Shown here in pieces: positions 1-8,563 of a DNA stretch of 64,000 bases. The stretch is from assembly GCA_963926475.1 (NCBI GenBank), contig CAWUXE010000016.1, positions 62,001-126,000 of the forward strand, read 5' to 3'. The notes below the pieces were generated by a model, which saw only the letters and a program-made list of their open reading frames with translations, searched no databases and was not told the origin of the DNA. Position 1 is the first letter of the stretch; every line of letters starts with the position of its first letter. The position numbers were made by a program, and so were the translations under genes. The DNA is from UBA2040 sp002384725. Lineage in GTDB: Bacteria; Bacteroidota; Bacteroidia; Flavobacteriales_D; Crocinitomicaceae.

Positions 1-2
1 CA

Positions 3-755
3 AGATATGTGCTGATGAATAGTTTGAAGAATGGAATTCAAAGAAATTTTCAAGATAATGGAGAACAAGCTTTATCTGAAGTTTTTCGAAATGACTCTTT
101 GATTGCCCAAGGTTGGTTCAATGAAGACGGAATAAAAGACAGTCTTTGGCAAACGTATACTTCTGAAGGAGGATTGTATTCAAAAGGAAGTTATCAGGAT
201 GGGAAAAAAGAGGGAATGTGGTATTACTATTTTCCGGATAATTCAATAGAACAAAAAGGAAGATATTTCAATGATTTGCCAACGGGTGAGTGGTTTTGGT
301 ATTATAAAAATGGTGAAACGCGAAGATTAGAAACCTTTTACAAAGGCAAATATGAAGGTGATATTATTGATTACGACAGCACGGGAACTGTTATTCAACA
401 AAAACGATACGCATACGAATCGGTAGAGGGTGATTACTATTATTTCATAGGAGATCAACAAGAAAAAGGAACTTTTCAAAATGGAATTAGAGAAGGAAAA
501 TGGGTGTACAAATATCGAAACGGTAAAAAAGCCTTTGTTGGGAAATTCAAAAACGGATTACCAAATGGTAAACACAAACTTTGGTTCGACAACGGTCGCC
601 GCTCAGATGAAATTAAATACAAGAATGGAAAACGTCATGGTTGCCGACTAGAGTTCGCTAAAAACGGAAAATTAGTTCACCTCTATGTGTACAAAAACGG
701 AAAGTTAATTTCCATTGATGATGTGGTATTGAAGGAGGAAATAATAGAAATTTAG
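3..755 (+). CDS. MORN-type (MORN_2/YwqK-like) repeat protein, 5' end outside the window
   Basis: The reading frame is open to the left edge, so the N-terminus is missing and the GTG at 9 is probably not the real start. The visible 250 residues are a chain of about 20-25-residue repeats of the form G-x-W-x-x-Y-x-x-G, for example GEWFWYYKNG and EGKWVYKYRNGKKAF. This pattern is typical of MORN_2/YwqK repeats, which are common in Bacteroidota and form elongated beta-hairpin stacks. The molecular function of such proteins is mostly unknown; many are exported or sit next to toxin genes. No catalytic motif is visible. The next gene (rnr) runs in the opposite direction, so they converge. Family assignment is fairly sure; role is not. 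Confidence 0.75.
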   Translation, partial: RYVLMNSLKNGIQRNFQDNGEQALSEVFRNDSLIAQGWFNEDGIKDSLWQTYTSEGGLYSKGSYQDGKKEGMWYYYFPDNSIEQKGRYFNDLPTGEWFWYYKNGETRRLETFYKGKYEGDIIDYDSTGTVIQQKRYAYESVEGDYYYFIGDQQEKGTFQNGIREGKWVYKYRNGKKAFVGKFKNGLPNGKHKLWFDNGRRSDEIKYKNGKRHGCRLEFAKNGKLVHLYVYKNGKLISIDDVVLKEEIIEI

Positions 756-840
756 ATTTCAGACTATAGTACACTGACTATATTATATATTACAATCAGC
801 GTCATTTACGTTCTATAACCATCCATAATAAAACAGAAAT

Positions 841-2979
841 TTAACCCTCTATTAATTCCAAATCAATTTGACGTTTACGCAAATGAACCTCGTAAATTCT
901 CACGGTTACTTTATCGCCAAGATTGAAGGTTTTACTCGTTTTCTTGCCTGTAATCTGAAATTTATCGGAGTCGAAATAAAAATTATCTCCTGGTATTTCA
1001 TTCATTGGCACCATACCTTCGCATTTATTTTCATCCATTTTTACATACATTCCATGATCGGCAATTCCAGAAATTGTTCCGGCAAATTCTTCACCAACTT
1101 TATCTTGAATAAACAAAACTTGGAAGTATTTCGTGGATTCTCGTTCCGCTTCAGAAGCTTTGCGTTCCATTCGGGAAATACGTTTACAAACATCATTTAA
1201 ATCATTTCCGTATCGATGTTTTTGCGTCGTTAATTCCTCTTGAAGAATACGGTGTACAATCAAATCAGCATACCGACGAATGGGTGATGTAAAGTGGGTG
1301 TAATGCTGAAATGCTAAACCATAATGACCGATATTTTGCATTTCATACGTGGCTTTTGACATTGAACGTATCGCCATGTTTTGAATCAAACCATATTCGT
1401 TTTTGTAACGAATATCGTTTAAAAGCGCATTCATTTTTTGCGCGATTTGATCCATATTTGTGAATTCAATATTGTAACCAAACTTATTAATAAAGGTTTT
1501 GAAAAGCGCCACTTTAGCTGGATCCGGATTATCGTGAACACGGTAAACGAAAGGAATTAAGGATTCTCCCTTTTTCTTTTTTCCTATAAATTCAGCTACT
1601 TTTCTATTGGCAAGCAACATGAATTCTTCGATTAATTTATTGGCATCTTTCGAGACTTTGATAATCAAACTTTCAGGATAACCTTCTTTGTCTAATTTAA
1701 AACGGACTTCTTCAGATTCAATCGAAAGCGCACCCTTTTTCATACGTCTATCTCTAAGAATCTTGGCGATTTTATCGAACAAAAGAATTTCATCTTTGAA
1801 TTCTCCTTCACCACCTTCGATGATTGCTTGTGCGTTTTCGTATGCATATCGTTTGTCTGAATGTGTAACCGTTTTTCCAAACCACTCATTGAAAACTTTT
1901 CCGGTTTCGTCCATTTCAAAAACAGCAGAAAACGTGTATTTATCTTCATCTGGACGAAGACTGCACGCCACATTAGAAAGTTGTTCGGGCAGCATAGGGA
2001 TCACCCTATCGACCAAATAAACAGAATTAGAACGCTTCAACGCTTCCTTATCCATGGCGCTTCCAGGCCTCACATAATGACTCACATCAGCGATATGAAC
2101 ACCAATTTCCCAATTGCCATTTTTTAATTTTTGAATGGATAGCGCATCATCAAAATCCTTAGCATCAACTGGGTCGATGGTGAAGGTCGTAACGGAACGC
2201 ATATCGCGTCTGTTTTTAACCTCTTCGGGATCCAAAGCCACTCCTACTGCTTCCGCTTCTTGTAAAACTTCTTGTGGAAAAACGTAGTCAATTCCTTGAT
2301 TACAAAGAATACTGATCATTTCGTTATCGTTCGGATTGCTTCCGCTTAATATTTCGAGTACTTCACCGAACGGGTTTTCTGCAGATTTTGGCCAAACCGT
2401 AATTTGAACCAAAGCACGATCCTTGTTTTTCGCACCTTTTAATTTTTCTTTAGGTATGTAAATATCTGTTCCCACTCTAGTGTTGTCAGGAATTAAAAAA
2501 GCAAATTTTTCGTGTAATTCTAAAGTGCCGACAAATTGAGTTCGTTCTCTTTCGACAACCTCAATTACTTTTCCTTCCCAGCGACCAGACCCTTGTTTGG
2601 TCACTTGAACCTTCACTAAGTCACCTGCCATAGACTGGTTGATGTTGTGTGGAGCGATGAAAACATCGCTTTCATTTTCGTCTACACTTACAAATCCGGC
2701 ACCGCGCATGGTTGTGTCGAGATATCCAACGACGAAATTTCCATCGGAATGGTTGAGTTTGTATTGACCATGTGAAATAGCCTTCAAGTAATTGTCCTTA
2801 CTATAATCTTGAAGAATATCATAGGTTAACTTTCTAAGCGCATTTTCTTTTATTTCAAGAGCACCGCATATTTGTTGGTGTGTAAAAACTCCTGTAGAGT
2901 TCTTTTCAAAAAAGCGACGGATAAGATTTTGAAGACTTGATTTGTGTTTTTTTGATTTGTCTTTCTTTTTACGAGACAT
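841..2979 (-). CDS. rnr: Ribonuclease R, 3'-5' exoribonuclease
   Basis: Processive hydrolytic 3'-5' exoribonuclease that degrades structured RNA and helps in rRNA and mRNA turnover. The 712 residues show a Lys-rich N-terminus and helical region (about 1-70), OB/cold-shock-like domains (about 75-240), an RNB catalytic domain (from about 260) with the acidic cluster in IDPVDAKDFDDA that binds Mg2+, the conserved HYTHFTSPIRRYADL segment, and a C-terminal S1 RNA-binding domain from about 625 (GTISGIADHGMYVKM). Length fits the family. It starts at ATG 2979, followed by a basic leader MSRKKKDKSKKHK that could contact RNA. It is monocistronic here and divergent from ferritin. Confidence 0.96.
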   Translation of the reverse strand: MSRKKKDKSKKHKSSLQNLIRRFFEKNSTGVFTHQQICGALEIKENALRKLTYDILQDYSKDNYLKAISHGQYKLNHSDGNFVVGYLDTTMRGAGFVSVDENESDVFIAPHNINQSMAGDLVKVQVTKQGSGRWEGKVIEVVERERTQFVGTLELHEKFAFLIPDNTRVGTDIYIPKEKLKGAKNKDRALVQITVWPKSAENPFGEVLEILSGSNPNDNEMISILCNQGIDYVFPQEVLQEAEAVGVALDPEEVKNRRDMRSVTTFTIDPVDAKDFDDALSIQKLKNGNWEIGVHIADVSHYVRPGSAMDKEALKRSNSVYLVDRVIPMLPEQLSNVACSLRPDEDKYTFSAVFEMDETGKVFNEWFGKTVTHSDKRYAYENAQAIIEGGEGEFKDEILLFDKIAKILRDRRMKKGALSIESEEVRFKLDKEGYPESLIIKVSKDANKLIEEFMLLANRKVAEFIGKKKKGESLIPFVYRVHDNPDPAKVALFKTFINKFGYNIEFTNMDQIAQKMNALLNDIRYKNEYGLIQNMAIRSMSKATYEMQNIGHYGLAFQHYTHFTSPIRRYADLIVHRILQEELTTQKHRYGNDLNDVCKRISRMERKASEAERESTKYFQVLFIQDKVGEEFAGTISGIADHGMYVKMDENKCEGMVPMNEIPGDNFYFDSDKFQITGKKTSKTFNLGDKVTVRIYEVHLRKRQIDLELIEG

Positions 2980-3052
2980 ATAATTTATTGTAATTTGTGC
3001 GAATTTACGATTATTTAGCAGGACGATTGTAACCGTTTAAACAAGTGTTTGT

Positions 3053-3060
3053 TAATTTTG
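3053..3060 (+). promoter_or_regulatory. Bacteroidota -7 box upstream of ferritin
   Basis: TAATTTTG matches TAnnTTTG exactly and lies 24 bases before the ATG at 3085. Transcription would begin near 3065, inside an apparent N-terminal extension of the open frame. This supports 3085 rather than 3049 as the ferritin start. No well-placed -33 TTTG is evident (a TTG lies at 3027). Confidence 0.5.
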
Positions 3061-3084
3061 TTATATAAAAGAAAGTACATTCTT

Positions 3085-3609
3085 ATGAATAAGAAAATAG
3101 AAAAAGCGTTGAACGCTCAAATTATAAAAGAATTATCTTCCTCACAATTTTACCTTGCAATGGCCTCTTGGGCAGAGCGCAATGGTTTAAGTGGAACTGC
3201 GAAGTTTATGTACCAACATGCTGATGAAGAAAGATTTCATATGTTGAAGTTGGTTAAATTCATCAACGAAAGAGGGGGACAAGCAATAATTCCAGCAACA
3301 GAACAGCCGCCGGTTGAGTTTAAGAATTTAGAAAAAATTTTCGAACTTCTTTTAGAGCATGAGCTTGAAGTGACAGCAAGCATAAACAACATTGTGGACA
3401 TTTGTTTGAAGGAAAAAGATTATACGACCCACAATTTTATTCAATGGTATGTTGCGGAGCAACTGGAAGAGGAAGCTTTAGCGCGAACAATTTTGGATAA
3501 AATTAGGCTCATTGGTGGCGACAAAGGAGGTATGTATATGTTTGATAGAGATTTAGAAAATTCAGCCATCAACGGTGTTCCAGCAGCGGGTGCAGCTCCA
3601 GCGAATTAA
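3085..3609 (+). CDS. ftnA: Ferritin, non-heme iron storage protein
   Basis: Oxidises Fe(II) and stores iron in a 24-subunit cytosolic shell. The 174 residues follow the ferritin plan: helix A with QIIKELSSSQFYLAMASW, the di-iron motif DEERFHM in helix B, and helix C/D with the QWYVAEQLEEE ferroxidase segment. The ATG at 3085 is chosen because MNKKIEKALNAQ is the usual bacterial ferritin beginning and because a promoter -7 box lies at 3053-3060. The frame is open further upstream but those residues do not look like ferritin. The C-terminus carries a short Ala/Pro tail (GVPAAGAAPAN). No linked iron gene is seen. Confidence 0.93.
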   Translation: MNKKIEKALNAQIIKELSSSQFYLAMASWAERNGLSGTAKFMYQHADEERFHMLKLVKFINERGGQAIIPATEQPPVEFKNLEKIFELLLEHELEVTASINNIVDICLKEKDYTTHNFIQWYVAEQLEEEALARTILDKIRLIGGDKGGMYMFDRDLENSAINGVPAAGAAPAN

Positions 3610-3667
3610 ACAGCGCTTTTTCATTACATAAATTTGTGTTACTTTGTTATAAAATCGTCCAGCGAAT

Positions 3668-6600
3668 ATGATACGAAGCAGCTCTTTTTTGTTTTTATTG
3701 CTTTTCGTTTCTGCGTATAGTTTTTCGCAGACCGCTTATCGTTTTCGAAACTTCACGATTACCAGTGGACTTTCTCAAAGTGCGGTTACGACTATTCAAC
3801 AAGATTTCACCAACGCACTTTGGATAGGGACCCAAGATGGGCTCAATAAATTTGATGGCTATGAATTTCAGGTTTTCAATTCGGATGACACCGAAGGCTT
3901 AGAAAGTGAATTCATCAAGTGTTCTGGAAAAACGGACGATGGGCGATTGTGGTTTGGAACGAACAATGGACTTACCGTTTATGATCCACGAACAGAAACG
4001 TTTAAAACATATAATTTAGGTCAGAACGTAGCCTTACAAATCGACGATATTTGGGTTTCTGACGAACAAGATATTTGGATGGCGAGTCCCTCACACGGCA
4101 TACAACGCTTTAACACAAAGACTAAAAAATTTGAAGCTTTTAAACGAAGACCAGAGCTGCAAAACGTAAGTAATATTCTTTTACTTAACCCAACAAAAGT
4201 ATTGGTTAATACCAATGACAATGGCATTTACGTTTGGAACCCAATCACCAATAACATAAAACTTTTAGAATTTCCCGGGGATGGGTTATCCCCAATGGTA
4301 AACAGAATAGTGAAAATAGGTGAGAATCGTATATTTCTAGCGACGAATCAAGGGGTTTTTAGTTATTATGAAAAACAAAACAAACTCTACGAAAGCTTTG
4401 GCGAACTTAGAGAAACTTTTGGAAGGCTAAATATTACTGATCTCTATTTAGAAAAAGGTTCTTGGTTTTTCACATCTGCAAACGAAGGTTTATTTACTCT
4501 TCAAAATGATGGAACAATATTTAATAGTTCACAAGATATTTATCAAAAACACGCCCTTCTTTTCAACGAAATAAACATTTTATTTAGAGATAATGCGGGT
4601 ACATTTTGGGTTGGGACTCAACGAGGACTGAGTAATTTTGAGGCAGTTACGGATGGTTTTTATAGTGTTGGCCCGATGACCGATTTAAAAAAAGGACTGC
4701 CAAATGCTAGCGTCTGGTGTTTCGGTGAAGACCCCACTACCGAGTATTTATTTATAGGAACAGATAACGCACTTTCCAGGTATAACAAAGTAAAAGGTGA
4801 GTACGAGCATTTTTATAGAAATCAAAATGATATTGGTCGTGGTGAACGGAAGGAGTACTCGGTTTTTGCGATGCATGTTGTCAATGCAAACCAGGTTCTT
4901 GTTGGTTGCGTAGACGGTCTTTATGAATTGAATATTCGTCCAGGTGGATATAGCTTCAGGCCTATTTATACAGCAAAACAAGGAGGGGCCAACAAAGCAT
5001 GGATCTATTCCGTGTGCGATTGGCGAGAAGACAAAATATTTATAGGAACAAAAGCTGGAGTTTTGTTGTATGATAAAGCGACAAAAACGATTCAAGAGTT
5101 TGAGCACGACCCCAAGAAAAGGAATCGTACTATCACCGCTGGGGCATGTCGAGTTGTTTACAAAGACATAAATGGTAAAATATGGTTTGCTACAAGCGGA
5201 GGTGGGCTCAATTACTTGAGTGAATCAGAAGCGACCCCCTACATTCGTCCTTACGAAAGGAACGATATTTTGGCCAAATACACCAAGGATAACATTGTGA
5301 GTATTTTGCACAAAAACGCAGATGAATATTGGCTTGGAACATTAGGGTCCGGAGTTTTGATGCACAATATGGAAACACGCGAAACGAAAGTGTTCGATAA
5401 AAACTCTGGTCTTCCAAATAACGTTGTTTATGGTATCCTTGCCGACGATCAGGGGTTAATTTGGCTTAGTACAAATAAGGGTCTTTGTAAGTTAGATCAA
5501 GAAACAGGAAAGTCAATTAATTTCACCGAAGTAGAGGGTTTAATGAGTGACGAAATGAATGCTGGAGCTTATATGAATTCGGCTTCAGGCAAGTTGTTTT
5601 TTGGGGGTATTTATGGATTTAATTACTTCGACCCAAGAAGTTTGTCTTATCAAAGTCCGGATATTACGGTAAAGTTTTCTAGAATTAAACTAGAGCAAGA
5701 ATGGTTAAAACCGTCTAAGGACAGTGAAATTTTATCCAAACCATTATCGCTCGTTGATGAATTGGTTTTAGATAGAACCCAGCGCAGTTTCACGATTCGC
5801 TTTCAACCCTCAGACATGTCCAATCACGAGTTGGTTCAATACAAGTATATTCTTGAAGGCTCGAATGAAGGCGAAATCTTTTTAGGGACGGACAATGAAA
5901 TCCACTTTAACTCCTTGAATTTTGGTAACTATGTATTGAAGGTATACGCAAGAAAAGGGTCAGGAGCATGGTCAAAAACGCCAGCGGTGATGAAAATTAT
6001 CGTTGAATCGCCGTTTTGGTTACGCTGGTGGTTCTATCTGATTTGTGGAATTTTAGCAGCAATTCTTTTGTTTGGTTATTTGAGATATAGATTAGAATCA
6101 GAAAGACTTGAGCAATTGAGACTAGAAGAAAAAATTCAAGAAAGAACGAAAGAAATTAGAGCTCAAAATGTCCAAATTGAGATTCAGAAAAAACAGATTG
6201 AAGAAGAGCGGAATAAGGTATTAGAGAAACAACGACTTCTTCAAATAGAAAAAGACAAAACCGAAAGCCTTCTTACGAACATTATTCCGACGGATATAAT
6301 GAATGAGCTCAAAAAGAAAGGAAAGGCCAAGGCACGAGCGTATAAAAAAGTGAGTGTTATTTTTTCTGATTTTGTTGGGTTTACAAAAATTTCTGACAAG
6401 CTGAAGCCAGCAGAGGTCGTTGAACAATTGGATTTCTTTTTCACTAAGTTTGACGATATAATAGAACAAAACAATATCGAAAAAATCAAAACAATTGGGG
6501 ACGCTTATATGGCAGCAGGTGGTGTTCCAGTTCGAAACAACTCCAATCCAATTGAGGCGTGTTTGGCTGGCCTTCAAATGCAAGATTTTGTAACGAATCA

Positions 6601-7567
6601 CATGAAAGCTGAGAAGAAAAAAGGCGAACAAACTTGGAAACTTAGATTGGGAATAAATACAGGAGAAGTGACTGCCGGAGTAATAGGAAGAAAGAAATTT
6701 GCGTATGATATTTGGGGAGCTTCGGTGAACAGGGCGCAACAAATGGAAGCATTGGGCGAACCAGGAAAAGTAACCGTAACGGGAAATACATACGAATACA
6801 TTAGTTCATTTTTTAACACCACCTACAAAGGAAAAGTAGAATCGAAGAGCAAGAATTTGCTCGATATGTTCACAGTTGATCGAATTAAACCAGAGTTATC
6901 AGAAGGAGGCAAAGGAATATATCCAAATGAACGCTTTAAAAAAGTGCTTGATTTAATTGTTTATAGTGGCATTAATTACTTCAAGGCGGAACGTAAAATT
7001 ACCCAATTACTAAAAGAACAACTGGATAGCACATTGTATTATCACTGTCTTGAACATACGCAGGATGTTGTTAGTGCGGCAGAATCAATTGCTGTGCAAG
7101 AAGGCATTATAGATGAAGGTCTGTACTTGCTTAAAACAGCATCCAGCTACCACGATGCTGGTTTCATAGAAAAGTACGACGACAACGAGCCTGATGGGGC
7201 AAAAATGGCGGAAGAAATTTTACCGCAATTTGGCTACACCAAGGAACATATTGATAGAGTTAAAGAGTTGATTTACGTGACTAAAGTACCTCACAACCCG
7301 AAGAATAAGCTCGAAGAAATAATGTGCGATGCAGATTTAGATTACCTCGGTCGTGATGATTTCCATGAAATTTCTGATCGTCTAAAACGGGAATTACAGG
7401 AAAGGGGTAAAATTAAAAATAGTCGCCATTGGGATGAGGTACAGGTGTCTTTCTTTAAGTTGCACAAGTACTTTACCAAGACGTCTATTCGCTTAAGAGA
7501 CAAAAAGAAAGAGCAGAATTTAATAGAGATTAAAGAGCGCTTGAAGAAGGATGAGTATTTTAATTAA
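3668..7567 (+). CDS. Propeller sensor fused to class III adenylate cyclase and PDE-like HD domain
   Basis: A 1299-residue membrane signalling protein. Order: signal peptide (1-21); periplasmic two-component-type beta-propeller repeats (about 30-660) with at least eight W-x-G-T-x-x-G-L units such as LWIGTQDGLNKFDG; a Y_Y_Y domain (about 690-775); one membrane helix (about 783-805); a charged coiled coil (about 810-870); a class III nucleotide cyclase domain (about 885-1070); and a C-terminal HD domain (about 1120-1290). Cyclase metal ligands are D901 (FSDFVGF) and D945 (KTIGDAY). K941 and D1014 (AYDIWG) are the ATP-selecting pair rather than the GTP pair. The transition-state Asn is N1021 but the Arg expected four residues later is Gln (VNRAQQME). 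HD residues are H1126/H1130 (YHCLEH), H1162-D1163 and D1221/D1223. Predicted role: ligand-controlled cAMP synthesis with turnover in the same chain. It is convergent with the UspA gene; no operon partner. Confidence 0.85.
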   Translation: MIRSSSFLFLLLFVSAYSFSQTAYRFRNFTITSGLSQSAVTTIQQDFTNALWIGTQDGLNKFDGYEFQVFNSDDTEGLESEFIKCSGKTDDGRLWFGTNNGLTVYDPRTETFKTYNLGQNVALQIDDIWVSDEQDIWMASPSHGIQRFNTKTKKFEAFKRRPELQNVSNILLLNPTKVLVNTNDNGIYVWNPITNNIKLLEFPGDGLSPMVNRIVKIGENRIFLATNQGVFSYYEKQNKLYESFGELRETFGRLNITDLYLEKGSWFFTSANEGLFTLQNDGTIFNSSQDIYQKHALLFNEINILFRDNAGTFWVGTQRGLSNFEAVTDGFYSVGPMTDLKKGLPNASVWCFGEDPTTEYLFIGTDNALSRYNKVKGEYEHFYRNQNDIGRGERKEYSVFAMHVVNANQVLVGCVDGLYELNIRPGGYSFRPIYTAKQGGANKAWIYSVCDWREDKIFIGTKAGVLLYDKATKTIQEFEHDPKKRNRTITAGACRVVYKDINGKIWFATSGGGLNYLSESEATPYIRPYERNDILAKYTKDNIVSILHKNADEYWLGTLGSGVLMHNMETRETKVFDKNSGLPNNVVYGILADDQGLIWLSTNKGLCKLDQETGKSINFTEVEGLMSDEMNAGAYMNSASGKLFFGGIYGFNYFDPRSLSYQSPDITVKFSRIKLEQEWLKPSKDSEILSKPLSLVDELVLDRTQRSFTIRFQPSDMSNHELVQYKYILEGSNEGEIFLGTDNEIHFNSLNFGNYVLKVYARKGSGAWSKTPAVMKIIVESPFWLRWWFYLICGILAAILLFGYLRYRLESERLEQLRLEEKIQERTKEIRAQNVQIEIQKKQIEEERNKVLEKQRLLQIEKDKTESLLTNIIPTDIMNELKKKGKAKARAYKKVSVIFSDFVGFTKISDKLKPAEVVEQLDFFFTKFDDIIEQNNIEKIKTIGDAYMAAGGVPVRNNSNPIEACLAGLQMQDFVTNHMKAEKKKGEQTWKLRLGINTGEVTAGVIGRKKFAYDIWGASVNRAQQMEALGEPGKVTVTGNTYEYISSFFNTTYKGKVESKSKNLLDMFTVDRIKPELSEGGKGIYPNERFKKVLDLIVYSGINYFKAERKITQLLKEQLDSTLYYHCLEHTQDVVSAAESIAVQEGIIDEGLYLLKTASSYHDAGFIEKYDDNEPDGAKMAEEILPQFGYTKEHIDRVKELIYVTKVPHNPKNKLEEIMCDADLDYLGRDDFHEISDRLKRELQERGKIKNSRHWDEVQVSFFKLHKYFTKTSIRLRDKKKEQNLIEIKERLKKDEYFN

Positions 7568-7618
7568 TTGACCATTGACCATGGTTAAATCATCTTAAAG
7601 AAATCCGTTTCGAAACCT

Positions 7619-8431
7619 TTAAGAGAACAAAACACTCGTACCGTAAGGCGAATCCATGGGGTTAACAATCAAAGTAGAAATTCCAGCTTCGTTGTTTATA
7701 ATGTAAGGTTCGTGACCAGAGGTAAGCGTGCCAAACAAACTGTTTTTGTGAAGATTCATAATGGCAATTAAGTCTGACTTTGTTTCAATGGCGTGTTTCA
7801 CAACTTCCTCGTCAAATCCAGAAGAGCTTACGGATTTAACCGTGATTTCGATTTTTCTTTCCGAGAAGAATTTTTGAGCAAATTGAATATTTGCTTCCGT
7901 TTTATGACGCAAGAATTCATCGGTTTCCTCAGTAGTAATTACGTGAACTCTTGATTTGAAATACATCGCTAAATCAGCAACAATCGTCAATTTTTGCTTC
8001 GATTCTTTTTCAAGATCCAAAGGCACGACGATGTCGTCATATCCAGTTGGTTGTAATTCACCTTTTTGTACAATGATAAAAGGAACTTTAGAGCTAGTTA
8101 CCACTTTTAATGCATAAGAACCCGTTACGTGTTGCCACCCTCTAGTTCCGTGTGTACCCATAAAAATAAGCTCAGCGTGATGTTCGGCTGCAAATTCACC
8201 GATATCTTCGAAAATACTGCCCACTCTAACATAAGGTTCCACCTCAGTATTTCCTTCGTATTTTACAAGATGCTTTTTCAGCTCCTTTTGAGCGGCAGCA
8301 ATATCTTTTTGTTTGGGAACAACATGAAGCACATAAGTTTTTGCCTCCATAGTGCTAGCTGTGGTAACCGCATGTTGTAAAGCTAAGTCTGCTACAGGAG
8401 AAAAGTCGTGAGGGACAATAAAGGTTTTCAT
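7619..8431 (-). CDS. Tandem-domain universal stress protein (UspA family)
   Basis: 270 residues made of two Usp domains (about 1-140 and 145-270). The first begins MKTFIVPHDFSPVADLALQHA, the typical beta1/alpha1 with the conserved Asp, and carries the segment MGTHGTRGW resembling the G-x2-G-x9-G nucleotide-binding loop. The second domain (DDIVVPLDLE onwards) is more divergent and lacks an obvious nucleotide loop. Usp proteins are cytosolic ATP- or AMP-binding stress proteins with largely regulatory roles. The neighbour encodes a predicted adenylate cyclase, but the genes converge, so no functional link can be drawn. A TAnnTTTG box sits 20 bases upstream on the minus strand. Confidence 0.88.
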   Translation of the reverse strand: MKTFIVPHDFSPVADLALQHAVTTASTMEAKTYVLHVVPKQKDIAAAQKELKKHLVKYEGNTEVEPYVRVGSIFEDIGEFAAEHHAELIFMGTHGTRGWQHVTGSYALKVVTSSKVPFIIVQKGELQPTGYDDIVVPLDLEKESKQKLTIVADLAMYFKSRVHVITTEETDEFLRHKTEANIQFAQKFFSERKIEITVKSVSSSGFDEEVVKHAIETKSDLIAIMNLHKNSLFGTLTSGHEPYIINNEAGISTLIVNPMDSPYGTSVLFS

Positions 8432-8450
8432 CGTGTTAAAATTGTTGTTA

Positions 8451-8458
8451 CAAAATTA
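8451..8458 (-). promoter_or_regulatory. -7 box for the UspA gene
   Basis: On the minus strand the sequence reads TAATTTTG, an exact TAnnTTTG match, 20 bases before the start codon at 8431. No clear -33 element was found at the expected distance. Confidence 0.42.
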
Positions 8459-8530
8459 AGCAATTAAACCCATAAAAGAACCGAGGTTTGTTTAATTCAA
8501 TAGCTTTCAGCTGTTTTGATAAAATAAAAC

Positions 8531-8538
8531 TAACTTTG
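8531..8538 (+). promoter_or_regulatory. -7 box for the GH3-family gene
   Basis: TAACTTTG matches TAnnTTTG and lies 26 bases before the ATG at 8564. A TTTG at 8515-8518 is too close to serve as the -33 box, so the assignment rests on the -7 element alone. Confidence 0.42.
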
Positions 8539-8563
8539 AATAAGTCTTAAAAAAAGCAAGTGC

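Noticed and set aside
6221..6742. Antisense frame of 173 codons under the cyclase domain
   Set aside because: It lies entirely opposite a conserved catalytic domain and has no sensible composition; a shadow of the plus-strand coding pattern.
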